Shown here: one piece after another, positions 47,801 to 59,237 of the stretch
Numbering within the stretch: the stretch's first letter is position 1
How the letters are laid out: every line of letters begins with the position of its first letter
Source of the DNA: Phoronis australis
Taxonomy: Eukaryota > Phoronida > Phoronidae
DNA length: 64,000 nt
Assembly: GCA_002633005.1 (NCBI GenBank)
Contig: NMRA01000301.1
Location: forward strand, 62,001 to 126,000
Direction of reading: 5' to 3'
Position numbers and translations under genes: made by a program
The notes under the pieces: generated by a model
Told to the model about the DNA's origin: nothing
Seen by the model: only the letters and a program-made list of their open reading frames with translations
The model's database searches: none

Positions 47801-50800
47801 TCTTTATTAACCGTTCTTAGTGGAGCTACATGTTGTTAATATTTTATGATCAATATTATTCGTTATTTCTTGTAAAATTTACATTTTAAAGTTGCATTTT
47901 GCCTCATGTAGCAGGCTAGCTAGAAATCGAAAATTGAATTCGCGCTTTTACTCTCATAAAATGGGCCACAGAATATTCTTTACTGTGATGGGGTTAAATT
48001 TCCATTATCAACTCAAGTCACAAACAGTACATGTACGCTTATTACGAATTCACAATTTTATTGCTACCAACTCCAATAAACTCTGATGAGCTTTACTGAG
48101 TTGCTGACGATTTTGGGAATAGAATCCAATCATGAGGTCGATTATATGAGAGTAAAAAGCCTTATTCGATTTTCATTTTAACCAGCTAAACAGGGCAGTT
48201 TTAACTTACAACCACAAATATCGAGTCAGTGGGTTCATTGTCGGTGTAAAAATTCTGGCGTAAAACAGCCAATGTGCAATCAGTGTTTCCCGTTGGTTCA
48301 TAGTGAACGAATACAAGTTAATCATTTCATTTTAAAGTGGATCTGGACTGACTCATCAATTATCACTATGTTGTCTTGTATTATGATTTTTTTCATCAAA
48401 TACATGTACCATTCAGGCGCCACAAAGCATTAAAGTCGTGTGGCATCCTACAAAAATGTTCGGAACAATGTATCTCAGATATGCGTAAATGGATTCAAAT
48501 GGAGCTTTCAAATTGTACATCTATGCATTATGTACTCTGAAGTGTTGCTAGGATTACTTTAAAATGAACCACTTGGGTCATGCCGTGAACAATACACTTA
48601 CAGGAAAGTCACGCATTTCTAAAGATATGCGTGACTTTTCACCGCTTGTCCTCCTGAGCAGCTTTTACTGGGATCAAAGAGCACGTCGCCATAGTCGGAC
48701 TCAGTTGCGATGGCCGCATTGTCCGGTGCGAGCAAGACGCAATTAAGTGGAATTACCTGACCATAAACTGTAGTAAACATCTCTGCCAGTATATAATGGC
48801 GAAATTTCAAAATGCATTAACCAACAGTTTTCGTTAAAAACAAATACCACAGCACAGCTGTATTCAGATGGAAAAAACAACCAAGTTTGGTTTTCGTTTT
48901 TTAAAAATCGATGAATTATTAAGCCAAAAACAACAAACATTGGGTATGATTGAAGATAAACGACTGTGCGTATTGATATAGTCGGTGACTTACAAACGCT
49001 GGTCAGAGTTAACATACATGTACAACTAAGCTACATTGAGACATTTATAAACAACACACAGTGACTAAATTAGATGTCAATAACTTTTAAAACGTCGCTT
49101 ATGGCCCAGTGCATGCCGAACTACTTTACTCCAGGAGTAGTACACTAACCGGAAAACTGCTATTCGCTTACTTGCGGTAATATTTCAATGGTTAGTTTGT
49201 AGTTGTAATGGAACACCTGTGAAGACGGCTAAGAGGGATAGCTTTGTAGTCAAGGAGAGAGAGTAAGCAGTGGATGAGGTTGGTCGGTGGGCAAGAGCCG
49301 TGATTTCACTTTTTATGACTCGGGAAAAGCTAGAATAGTTATGCAGTCACTGCAACCAAAGTTGTCCAGAGGTTATAAACTTTCAAGTTGGCAATCACCA
49401 TTTGCACTTTTGTATAAATTTTATGATTTTAGTTTTAATAAAGATTGAACAGAATTACGTAACTGACTTCTAAGTTGTTTTGATTCTTTATGTAAATACA
49501 AAATAAAAAGATAACAACCCTAAACGGTAAGAAAAAACAAGTAGACAGGAGTATTAAAATAAAGTAATGTAAACAGGTGTGAAACATGTTTAAAACCAAC
49601 CTTTCTTTGGGAAGTGGCCCTTTGTCAAGATCAACGGAAATTTACTTTTTAGTCTTTTTGTAATATTTAAAATGTACCAAGTTAAACTTGCTCTCCATTT
49701 GCCAGAGAAAAACAATTTGGGTGTAATATCAATCACCATTGTTAAGAAATTAGTGCCAGCCATTACCTTAACACTTCATAAGCTCAGATCTACAACAATG
49801 CAAAGGGCGTGGTTAGCAGGTATCGTAGAAGTTGTCTGAGGCTTAGGGAATCGGAGCGGTGATCAGTGTAAGCGAGAATTTCTCCACATGTAACAATGAC
49901 AAACAAACATTGGATTTTTTGTTTTTTATGAAAAAAATCAAAGTTGCGGAAAACGAAAATGACATAATAATTTAGAAAACGGTAACAGGGTTTTATATAT
50001 TTTATTTCGGAAGTTTATACCAAACAAAATTTGTTCACGTTATTGATGCTGTTTTTATCTAATGACGTGTTCACGTGACCTAATTAAGTGACTTCAAATG
50101 CGTTACACTCACGAGTTCAGATACACGCATAATCCCTTATTAATTGAAAGTTATGACAACCGGTGGTGTAATTATAAACAAATGAGGGATTAAATGATTC
50201 ATCCTTTAATCCATCGACATGAGGGGCGAACGAGATGAGCAACCCGGTTAGTGGTTGTATTCTTACGCGATGTGAAGCTGTAGAACGCAATATATTGGGA
50301 ACAGGTCATTACGAACCAAAATGAGTGCGTGAAGCTATGCTAGTCTGCAATAAAAATGCTAATGACATATCCACCGTTTGGCGTCAGAGGATTGGAAAAT
50401 TGTCGCAAGAAATTGTTAATGATTAATACACCAATAATACCCCACGTCTCCAATTACGATTTTCATTTACAGCGAATCCTTTGCATTTGCGGAAAATGGC
50501 TGTTGGAAACGCCACATTTGGTTTTCTTTTTGAAAATTGGCTTCAACCGCGATAATCTGAATTTGGTCATGCCCGTCACACTAAAGTGGCGCAATGTTTA
50601 TCCCTCACACATTACACTTAGTTTCCAGACTTAGCCAAGAGTTTTGATAAACGTTTGTGTTAGCAATATACGTGCTTACAGTATTTCGCGTTCAGTTCAT
50701 GGAAGTATAGCCTGAAGCGTTTTTTGGTGAGCGTCACTTGCTTCAGGAGAATCCAGCTGCCCAGCTATGAGTCTCCCAAAACCTCCTTGAAGTTATTACG

Positions 50801-53800
50801 CCAATAGTTAGTTGCTCGGTCATCGGAAAGCAGTTGTTTGACGTTTGGCATAATCCCGAATTAATTTGAACCAAAACCACAAATCAACAGTTACGAGATT
50901 ATTCGTAAACGCTTCATTGATCTATAAGTTTTGAACGACACTTGCCTAATTGTTGCCACTAACACTTCACTCAAATAGGACCACAGACATTGATAAAGAC
51001 ATAAAGATTTAGATACTATGCGGCTAATCATTTCCCGTTAGGTTATTGTTTTGCTTAATGTCCTGTCGAACGTTTTCCGCACTGAACTATTAGTCGAAAA
51101 ACTGTCACCGACGACAGGATATGTACACGCATCTGTCATTTAGTTTCTTGCCTGTTTCATTAACTTATCCAGTATTCCAGGAATGATCAGACGACCCACT
51201 GATTTGAGAAATTAAAAAAACAAGTTTGCTCGTGCGAAGCGCTACGTCAACAGTGACAGGTACATGTAGTTTGTCAACTCGGCGTCGTCGCTGCCTTGTC
51301 CACCTGCGCCAACACTCGAGTACCGCTAAGGGAATTAAACTAGTAAGTCAACGTTAACTTAGAAGTTGTTCTCATACATTGTATCTGAGAACATGCTTAG
51401 CGCGGATCCATATCTGTAACCCAGCGATCGTAGTCAAAAGTAAAGCTAGCAAAGCTAAATCGCACCTCGAGAACTGTCAAAGTATTTTAGGAGTTCAACA
51501 CAAAGAATTTTTACCAGTTCAGAGCTGATAACTTAAAACATTTACAAATGTAAGCAATAATCCAAAACCGGCGTTTTTTGGCAGTGAAACCGCTAATTTT
51601 TCTTTAGAGCTTCTCACTATTAGCTGCCTGACGAACCGAGTTCAATCACGCCACGCGGACGAGGTCATACAGAACATTCCGCGTACTTTTGCAAATGTTA
51701 ATGAAAACTGCAAAGTTGTCTGCCAAAGAGACATCTAAAATCATGATTTAAGTCAACTGACAAGTCGCAAAATTACGCGACGGTCATGCTCTAACTTCGG
51801 CCTGCCTCAGTGCTGTCATGTTTTCTTTAAAACCTGTTTTCAAGAGAAATGCCAGCCCATGCAGCGACATTTTCCCTCATTATCGAGAGTCATGCGATTA
51901 GCTGTTATCCCCGAACTTTGCACATGCGTATATAAAATACCCCGAGGGATTCTGGATGGAAGACTGCATCTGTGACAACTCGCGGGCCGGCGTGGCTAAT
52001 CGTCCCCTTCTCTAACCTTTCAAAGTCCCGTCACAAAATGAGCTTTTCCTGTCAATAACTATGAGTAAAGAACATTTTTATCTACTGTATCTATCTATTT
52101 GTAACAGATATTCAGGGCAAAATCTTTTAGTTACGAAGTCGAACGCCAGAAATATCGACAGAATACGCGTAATTCTCTCATATGACGGCTGTTAGCAAAC
52201 CGAATTCCCCGTTTTGACGGCAGAACTGGAGAGAAATTCGTCATCAGAGTAGCTGGAAAGACCTGTGCTGTATCTACAGTAGCTTCATTCTGGCTTCCAG
52301 CAAGCTGAAAATACAGTCGAGAACTTGACTGCGCTGATTTTCTTTCCTGGAAGGTCACGTGAAATTATTAGGCTGATAAGAAGGCTGTAACGTATACATC
52401 AAACACCGTTTAAGAAGGCTGTAATGAATACATCAAACACCGTTAAAGAAGACTGTAACGAATACATCAAACACCGTTAAAGAAGGCTGTAACGAATACA
52501 TCAAACACCGTCTATTAGCAATTTTGTTAATTTTCCGCATATGGTGACATATTCCAAATCAGCCCTTGCAGGAAGAGCCATCGTTCCTAGCATTGACTGA
52601 TCATGAACAAGAATAGATCAGAGTGCCTTAGTTAGTGGTTAAACTAGTCTACCATCTACATGTATGAAGAGTCTTGGATGCGGCGGACCTCTGGCATATC
52701 TTTCTTAATCACCTTTTACGTTTTTGATCAATACATGAACTTATAAGCCGAAGTGTTCCTTTATGGAAATTAATGCCGCGGGTAACATACAACTTTTTAC
52801 TGTAAGCAGAGCATACGTGTATGTTACTGACTGCAGTGTATTCAAAGATAAGGTTGTTTGAAACAGGATACTGCTCAAGAGCTGCATGTAATCACTTACA
52901 GAGGGTGGATCGGTTGAGCTACATTTGTAACCCATCTTGAGTACGACAACGCGACATGTGGGTGTTTTTATTCTCTATATTCACTGAACTATTTTTTGTC
53001 TAGAGAATGAAAATAATTGCGATGACGCTGGTATGTGAAACTGTATCATAGATAAACGATATACAGATTGTCTATGTTTAAAAAACTGTTTTGTAACTCC
53101 TCAGGTATTATGAGAGCAAATGTTACTTAACTCCGCTACTGGCCAATGATTGATGCAGCGTTGCCCTACGTGTTAGGTAAATCGGACAGGGCTTGTGTGA
53201 ACAATTTACAAGAATGTGCGCGCTAAGGGGATAGCGCAACGTTCTTGTAGTCGGAATATTTCCACAACGTGGACAAAGTCGAAGAATACGCACCCAATCG
53301 CTTACGTTCAAGAGAAAGTATTTTGACTGATCCGCTGTCGAAGAACGTTCTGTTACAGTCACTGACAGCTTATTCATTGTGGACTTTTTTGACGTAGGAG
53401 ATCACGTGACAGTCCCCGTCCTTTTAATTTTTTCAAAGGAATTGTACTTTAAGTTAAATAATGTACAAAATGCAGTTGAAAATTTATTTAATAATAAACT
53501 GTGGAATATTGATGAAGTTGCACTTGGAAATTTGAAGATCTTGTAGTGATGAAGAATCGCATACCTTATCTAAAGGAGATACACAGTGTATCTGCACAAA
53601 AAATTTAGAATCTAAGAACAGAAGTAAAAATTATGATTCAGGTGTGCTGATTTCCGGGAACATTGATTTGGCATCAATTATTTTAACTGCTAAACAATAC
53701 AGAAATAACATTCCTCACCCAAATCCTCCCCAGTGGAATTTGAATCATGCTCCAAGTTGAATTATTAAAGCTCCGAAAAAGGCGGTTCGTCACTGAAACC

Positions 53801-56276
53801 ACGACAGTCACGCCAGGAGATTTCGTGACCATCCACAATCACGTGATCCCTTAAGGAGATGACGTAATAGGTACATGTACGCATTGTCTCGCGGACGACA
53901 GTCACGTGACAACTTGCGGCTGAATTGCTGTCATCTGTCCCACGTTTATCAACAGAAGCCAATGTACACTTGGACACACTAGACATGAATGAGGCTGATT
54001 ATTAAAGAGACTCAATGGATTGTCATTGTCACGTGGTCTCCTGCTATGAAATTTTCTCCTTGCAAGGAATTCTATGTCCTGGCGTGATAAATTTCGCTTT
54101 CTGGGGTGATTTCTTTTCGGTCCTGTGCTCCTGGCGTGTTAAATTTTGGCCCTGACGTGATAAGTTATAGGTTCTGGCGTCATAAATTTTAGTTTTAAGT
54201 ATATTTTTGGTCCTGTAGAAAATTTAATTCTTTAATAGAAAATGTGTGTCCAGCAATTTTTTTCGCTTTGGGTTCTCATACATGTATGATTAGACAATGT
54301 TACTTGTAACTCGGAGACTACCACAACCGCTTTGGACGTATGATCGTGATGTCTCAAATCAGGTTTGGTACCTTATTCAGTGCTCATCTGATACGATAAC
54401 GAATACATTCTATTATCAAAAAGTCTAAACAGTTCAGAGCGTCAATTCATGTGAGTGGGCAGGGGCGGATCTGGGATTTTGAGTTGGTACGGGCAGGGCA
54501 GAGTACTAACGAGGATTTTTCCCGTCAGACATCTGCCCCCCTCCCCCTAAATCCGGCACTGGTGGTTGACTTAAGTTGCAAATTATTACTTTTCAACCCA
54601 GTAATGTATCAGTCATGTTGCCATTTGTCATGAGTTCACCCTTTTGGTGGAAGTATGGTAAGCATTAGAGAGGCATTGTCGTCAAGACAGGTGAATTTGT
54701 AAGATCAGAATCGAATGCAATGCCTGCGTCTGCAACCTAACGCTCTGCTGGCGTAGCTGAGCCCGACGGAGTTCCCTCTTAAAATTATCGCCTTTAGCAC
54801 TCCACGGCGAAAGCTACAAAAGTTAAGCCACCCGAGAACTCTCAACTTGTCTGAAACCGGACTGAGGCGGAGATTTCAAAATCAACGCCGATAGCTCCAA
54901 TACTGAACATGACGACAGTCGTGCCCTCGGTCACACGGTCGCTGATTATAGCTACGCTATGTTTACAAACGAGAGAGAGGACTTGCTTGGTGTTATAAAG
55001 CAAAAAATGAAACACGGTTTTTAGTTGGCAAATCGCGCCAAATGCACACACTATCCAGCCTGCTCACGACATGCCTGACCACAAGCTATCCCATGAGCCT
55101 TCGCGCAGCAAGTAAATCGCACATGCGCAATGCGTAGTTCATTTGCGTTGCATATCCGCTATTGGCAATTTGTGATAAAAGCACAGCGAATTTTTCATTT
55201 CGTTGCTCTTAAGAAAGATAGTAATCATAAGAAATCTGTGTCATAGAACATGAATTCCAAAATGCGTTCTTCGCCTAATGATGTCATCAGTTTTGTCGTC
55301 TACTGTTCTTGATGCATGTTTAATTTTAGTTAAAGGAAAATTCTTCATCCTCGAGACGAACAGGATGATGAGAAAAATAAACCTGTGCCTCCCTTTCTGA
55401 TAATGAACACACATTGCCTTCATAAGCTTTAGTGAGAGAATAAGACCCTCTGATCACTTTCCTTTTAATGATTATTTTTCTTGATATTAACGCCTCCTTC
55501 AGAGCTTTTTAATTGAGTTAGGATTTGATGGATTTGGCAACACGCGTGTGTAGGTTGCATTTGTCGAACATTTCACAAATCATCGCATTATCTTGTCTAG
55601 GTTGTGTACGGATAATTGTTTTAGTTAATTAGGTTGCAAATTAGAATTACAGTGATGCGATTTAAGCATTTTACATTTTGACAATGACTCAAATTTAATA
55701 TGGCGATGTAATCAAAGAACTTGCTGTGGACAGGTTTGGTAATGAACGGTTAATTGTACACCACCAAGTGGTTAAACGCACTCGCACACAGGAGCTGTCT
55801 GAAAGGGATCACAACAATTTAACGGAGTATTTTGGAAACAAGCGAACCTACAAAGCACCCAATGATGTATACAAGGAAAAGACACCCGGTAATATTCTGA
55901 GGACGTGTATTTGATTATGATTTTCTATTTGTTCAGCTTAGTAATATTCCTAATTTCAATCGTGATATCAAACACAAGGTTTCAGCTACGTTATGCTATC
56001 TACTTCTGTAGCAGAAACTCACGAACGTTACGTCCAATTATATTGCTTTAAACCACTTTTAACTTTGTTTTGACAAGTGACTACATTCTCCGCATCATTA
56101 ACCCTTCCTTTATAGCACTCTATATCACAACGGTGAGTTCAATATCCCAAAAGATGAGAAAAGATAAGAAAAGTTCCACGGGCACCCAACACCAAAACGC
56201 CAGTTACTTCTATCACATCCCCGCTTCTCAGGTGTCCGCCGCAAAGCATAAGAGCGACAGAATGGTCAAATATTGA
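44855..56276 (+). CDS. Putative three-exon gene for a small basic protein
   Basis: Proposed exons are 44855-44868, 55734-55888 and 56116-56276. They join in one 330-nt frame (109 residues) with matching phases (2, then 1) and GT..AG junctions. The first gives MVLYG, the second FGNERLIVHHQVVKRTRTQE through GNKRTYKAPNDVYKEK, the third LYITTVSSISQKMRKDKKSS through SDRMVKY and stop. Lys/Arg/Tyr-rich, no signal peptide or membrane segment. The short, basic, Tyr-dotted sequence recalls axonemal microtubule-associated proteins, but I cannot name it. The first link spans 10.9 kb and may skip other exons. The second and third exons belong together with more confidence. Confidence 0.4.
45197..45877 (-). 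CDS. Putative secreted prohormone-like protein, last exon
   Basis: From an acceptor (TTTCAATTTTAG) the minus strand is open for 226 residues to a stop, the longest unbroken single-exon frame of protein-like composition outside the MAM gene. The exon starts inside a hydrophobic segment (VYIAAIAIVSYA), as if an intron splits a signal peptide. A six-cysteine block follows (exon residues 26-60, C-x9-C-x2-C-x10-CC-x8-C), then a basic region with KR-type cleavage sites (RKR near 138-140, KKR at 183-185). The motif YGGVMSKVPWHRS (103-115) recurs as GYGFSKLPWNRS (186-197) directly after KKR. Exon 1 was not found. No known family recognised. A ciliary or other basic protein is possible instead. Confidence 0.5.
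   Translation of the reverse strand, partial: VYIAAIAIVSYARPPVENANQAENVCNFDINSVSTCLSCNFHLGVDESLCCSDRSLLDLCHRFVFLKSKLSRQSRLQVPETDLVNNDLKSRYPDDIREYIKSYGGVMSKVPWHRSRPRPGAGKPYRVMTSDYVPSIDRKRFIETNISTQKLSKDGDRFKKGDFGETADPVKSIDALSRGMIEKKRGYGFSKLPWNRSVLFQHIRHHYADRAKQRARLIGLSVGFLR
45880..48600. other. No gene recognised
   Basis: The missing 5' exon of the minus-strand gene at 45877 should lie here or further right, but no ATG plus hydrophobic stretch with a phase-0 donor was found. Frames at 46451-46816 are open on both strands over an alternating purine-pyrimidine stretch (GTGCGTGCATG, CGCATGTATATACGCGTGTG). Confidence 0.45.
48602..48639. other. 38-nt hairpin
   Basis: GGAAAGTCACGCAT and ATGCGTGACTTTTC form 14-bp arms with one mismatch and a 10-nt loop. 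No promoter or terminator context is evident in eukaryotic terms. Confidence 0.5.
48650..51925. other. No gene recognised
   Basis: Short frames only. A minus frame at 48619-48810 (LAPDNAAIATESDYGDVLFD) has protein-like composition but no splice sites or partner exons. Confidence 0.45.
51929..51937 (+). promoter_or_regulatory. TATA box candidate
   Basis: GCGTATATAAAATACCCC is a strong TATA match in a locally GC-richer stretch. A start near 51960 would be expected. The first downstream ATG (52037) opens only six codons, so any gene here has a non-coding first exon or is not a gene. Confidence 0.3.
52378..52512. repeat. 34-bp tandem repeat, four copies
   Basis: AAGAAGGCTGTAACGWATAC followed by ATCAAACACCGTTT repeats four times with one or two substitutions per unit. 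It lies in non-coding sequence. Confidence 0.93.
52520..53400. other. No gene recognised
   Basis: Short frames on the minus strand (52741-52935, 53123-53377) with no domain. Confidence 0.5.
53403..54035. promoter_or_regulatory. Cluster of CACGTG E-box palindromes
   Basis: CACGTG occurs at 53403, 53840, 53903 and 54030, each as TCACGTGA/G. This is the palindromic E-box bound by bHLH-zip factors such as USF, MITF/TFEB or Myc/Max. Two lie within a minus frame (53765-53986) that begins with ATG and opens MSSVSKCTLASVDKRGTDDS, too short and unsupported to call a gene. Confidence 0.3.
54078..54195. repeat. Degenerate tandem repeat CTGGCGTGATAAATTT
   Basis: Four degenerate units carry [CT]CTGGCGTGATAAATTT or close variants (CCTGACGTGATAAGTT, TCTGGCGTCATAAATT), spaced about 30-55 bp. 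Confidence 0.6.
54460..54573. mobile_element. Small MITE related to 19097-19243
   Basis: The left end AGGGGCGGATCTGGGATTTT pairs with the right end CCCCCTAAATCCGGCACTGG in inverted orientation over about 114 bp. The end motif GGCGGATYTRGG is shared with the copy in MAM intron 1. Confidence 0.6.
54580..55725. other. No gene recognised
   Basis: Short frames only, within the long first intron proposed for the gene at 44855. Confidence 0.5.
55734..55888 (+). CDS. Putative exon 2 of the small basic protein gene
   Basis: The acceptor is GCTGTGGACAG. The exon reads FGNERLIVHHQVVKRTRTQE, then ERDHNNLTEYFGNKRTYKAP, and ends in phase 1 at a GGTAATA donor. The polypyrimidine tract is weak. Protein-like composition and phase fit with the next exon support it. 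Confidence 0.5.
56116..56276 (+). CDS. Putative exon 3 (terminal) of the small basic protein gene
   Basis: The acceptor ACCCTTCCTTTATAG has a good pyrimidine tract. The exon reads LYITTVSSISQKMRKDKKSS, then TQHQNASYFYHIPASQV and SDRMVKY before TGA. An ATTAAA poly(A) variant follows at 56318-56323, 42 nt after the stop. Confidence 0.5.
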
Positions 56277-56317
56277 GTTGTCACAACCACCACTAACGCA
56301 ATGCCTCACCATTAGTT

Positions 56318-56323
56318 ATTAAA
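56318..56323 (+). terminator. ATTAAA poly(A) signal candidate
   Basis: This is the most common variant of AATAAA, placed 42 nt after the TGA at 56276. It is consistent with a short 3' UTR. Confidence 0.4.
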
Positions 56324-56399
56324 ATATAAACCACAGCTAAACGAGCGGCAATATCTTACGACTTTTTACACTGAACGCAGTGTAGGATAAAACGTGCTG

Positions 56400-59084
56400 A
56401 TCCACGTTCAAATTCTCCCAGTTGGTATTTGAAACATGGCCTAAGAGGGAATGCTAAAATTCCGAAAAAGGGTTGTCAGTTTTCCATTATTCACATCGAT
56501 TTGTTAGGATGGAATGAAAAATCGGGGATGCAATGCATTAATTTTGATATCAAGCCGTGGAAGTAGAATTCATGAACCGTCCAGTCCCCAGTAGAGAAGA
56601 CATACATGTACGTTGTTTTTGTAGACCGTAAAGGAGATGTCGAACTTTCCCTTGGATGGGCGTCCTCTTGAGCAGATGCGTTCTTCATAAATACGTTTTA
56701 TGAGCTGTAATTACTTTCTGTTGTGCAGCTGTCACCCACGTCGTGCGACGTAAAGCCTGTACGACGTGACAGCGACTGGAAAGCAGGGGAGTCGTAAGAC
56801 AGTCACGAGAATGTTGTTTTATATGCATTTCATACAACAGTCGCGCTTGGTCGTACACCTGTCATGTGAGAGCCTCAAATAGGTACCATTAGTGAAAGAT
56901 ATGATCACATTACATTTATTTGACGACAGTTGTGCGACCGCTTCACGATCTCAGAATACTTCAGTTGGGCTGCTATAAACACGTTGTGCTACACTTAGGT
57001 CTCCAATGTGACGTCATATTTAGGAGACTTCAATGCAAACATTGTAAATCCCGCCTTCCCTTTCAGGAACACGCTCTATATTTCCAGGCCCAGAAACTTA
57101 GACCAAGTTACAGTGCCAATCCATTTAACACATTCATGGATGTGTTTTAGGATAGAAGTACGACTATTTTTCTCACGATTGCCACACAAAAATTAAGCAT
57201 CGGTACACAACGTCGTGTTTTCTTGCGACATTGTAAGGATTTTCCTTCCAAAACACCGTCAGTCAATCCCATTGTCGTGAAAGCTCTACAGGTTTTAAGA
57301 ATGGAAATTACCCCATCAGTGCGAGTCTATATTCCCGCATTTTTCATCTAAATTACATTCCCGGACAAGGAGACGTTAAACCGTGGTACAGGTTCGTCAC
57401 CCCCTAACCCCCTCCGCAACAGCTTCACACTAATATATACCTACATGAAGTCCGGTCAGTCAATTCAAGGTATTGTGATGTAGTAATGTAAAGCGGGAAA
57501 GCAACCCTCACTAAGTGTTTTTTCGAAATCGAGAATTTCAACGATGTTACTTGCCTCTACACGGAATCCTACTTTTATCCTACTTTTACCTGCACTAAGA
57601 TTTCTGTTGGCTATTCATAAGCTCCGACGTGACTCCATCAGCTTTCCGTGTCTCACCGTTATACATATACAGTCACGATATTAGTAGCTAAACACGGGCA
57701 ATACATATAGCTGTGCCATTAGATAAACACGGACAATAGCTGTGCCATTTTCACGTCTGAATCATAAGGACATCTTACCAAACAACTAGATTGTCCCGAG
57801 TGAGCGCTTGCCGATCGCCTCCACAAATAACATTCAAAGTAGTCCAAAATTTAATTTTAATATTTTTGGACATTACAAAAAATCAATAAATAATTAACTA
57901 AAACGATGCATTTTAAATTGTGTAGAACAAAAACTTTTTCAAATCTATCCCTGAAAGGTTCGCCCGTTCTTGAATAGGTTACGTCAAATAGATCCGTTAG
58001 TGACATTGCGTCAAATTATTTGAGCAATTAAGCTGCCAACAATTTCTGAAACACACTATGTTGAGGGTTACAAGAGCAATCACCCAGTACATTATCCTGT
58101 AATCAAATAACTGCATAAGAACTTTGACGTTTTAATATCACTTTGATTGATAACACATTTCCGACAAATTCTGCACTCCATATTTCCGGTCTTGTACTCA
58201 CTTGTGTAATCTTGTGTGTTGTTCCCGTATTAATATTTTGACTGGCGTTTGAAAACATATTACGAAGTTGTTTGTGCGTAATTAACAACTCCGCAAAGTT
58301 ATTACGTTTAAATGATCGTGCCCTCTATAAACGTGTTCAGTCATATTAAGGGCAAAACACGTTTGTTAGACGGCTTAACATGTACAGCTAAGATATTTTT
58401 CAGTTCATAAGCCGTTCTAAACTACACACCATGTGCGCAACGAGAGGGTAAACTGGACAAAAGCCCACCTCAGAGAAACAAAAACTCCGAAAAAAGTAGA
58501 AAACGAGACAAAAGTCCACTAAAAAGGCAGGAACTACTAATATTTGCCAATTGCACATAGCTCTGAACGTGCTCCGTGCTAGGTGCGCGCAATAAAACAA
58601 CCTTTTTAATCCCGCCTGCAGGTTCCCAATAACACTACTAATGCAGCCAACGCGTGGGTGCGCCTAATATTCACTGAATTAGCAGGGATGGTTAAACGAC
58701 ATTTACAAATTGTGAGAAAACCATTTTAACGTTAGAAAATTGTTGTTTAACTTACGAATGCTCTAAAAAATATCTGTGTATATTTCGAAAACGAGTACAT
58801 ATTTAGTTACGTTTACCTGGTGTTAAGACACCTCACTTATAACGACAAAATGAAAAAGGAATATCTTACCACTCTTTCGAGCATATTTAACTTCTGAAAT
58901 CTGCAGGGAATTTCCAATAATGCGCTGAAGTTTACGAACAATTTCAACATTTATAGCCACCGGACGAGTTCATTTTTGTTTGTTTCAATGCATAGGAATG
59001 GCGCTGAGTGAGATTTTCCACCCACAAGTACACGTCATAAAATGGATTAATGTGTTCCGGTCCTAGTTCTTTGAAAAAGACACG
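56400..59084. other. Mostly no gene recognised; short repeats
   Basis: This contains an imperfect GCTGTCAC..ACGTCGT palindrome near 56727-56773, a 35-bp duplicated block (TAAACACGGGCAATA..AGCTGTGCCATT) at 57688-57750, and the dispersed short repeat at 58465-58550. No supported exon. Confidence 0.5.
58465..58550 (-). repeat. Dispersed short repeat, second copy
   Basis: CAAAAACTCCGAAAAAAGTA, then GACAAAAGTCCACTAAAAAG and GCAGGAACTA, is the reverse complement of the copy at 15434-15495. A third partial match (GGGACAAAAGTCCACTAAAG) occurs at 60158-60177 beside the gap inside THAP transposon copy 2. Confidence 0.75.
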
Positions 59085-59092
59085 AATATATA

Positions 59093-59237
59093 ATGCAAGG
59101 CACCATTGCTTGTAATGCTTTAGACGCTGACAATGTGAGTTATGCTTCACCACTGCCAATCCGCGATCGAGAGCGACCGGAAGGCGATCGAGAACCAGAC
59201 CTTGCCCCAAAAATGGCATACGACAGCGACGTACCCG
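59093..59237 (+). CDS. Exon 1 of the transposon-interrupted gene
   Basis: This reads MQGTIACNALDADNVSYASP, then a charged stretch IRDRERPEGDREPDLAPK, then MAYDSDVPG. The charged stretch is encoded by two GCGATCGAGA repeats, also found in the intron and beyond the gene (61593-61655, 63707-63770), so the segment before the second Met may be 5' UTR. Confidence 0.42.

Noticed and set aside
48564-48746. Plus-strand start GCGATGGCCGCATTG and the minus frame over it
   Set aside because: No donor follows within the short frame, and both strands are open over the same GC-richer patch.
53765-53986. Minus frame of 73 codons beginning with ATG
   Set aside because: Short, no splice partner, and its sequence is dominated by repeated CACGTGA/CGTGAC palindromes.
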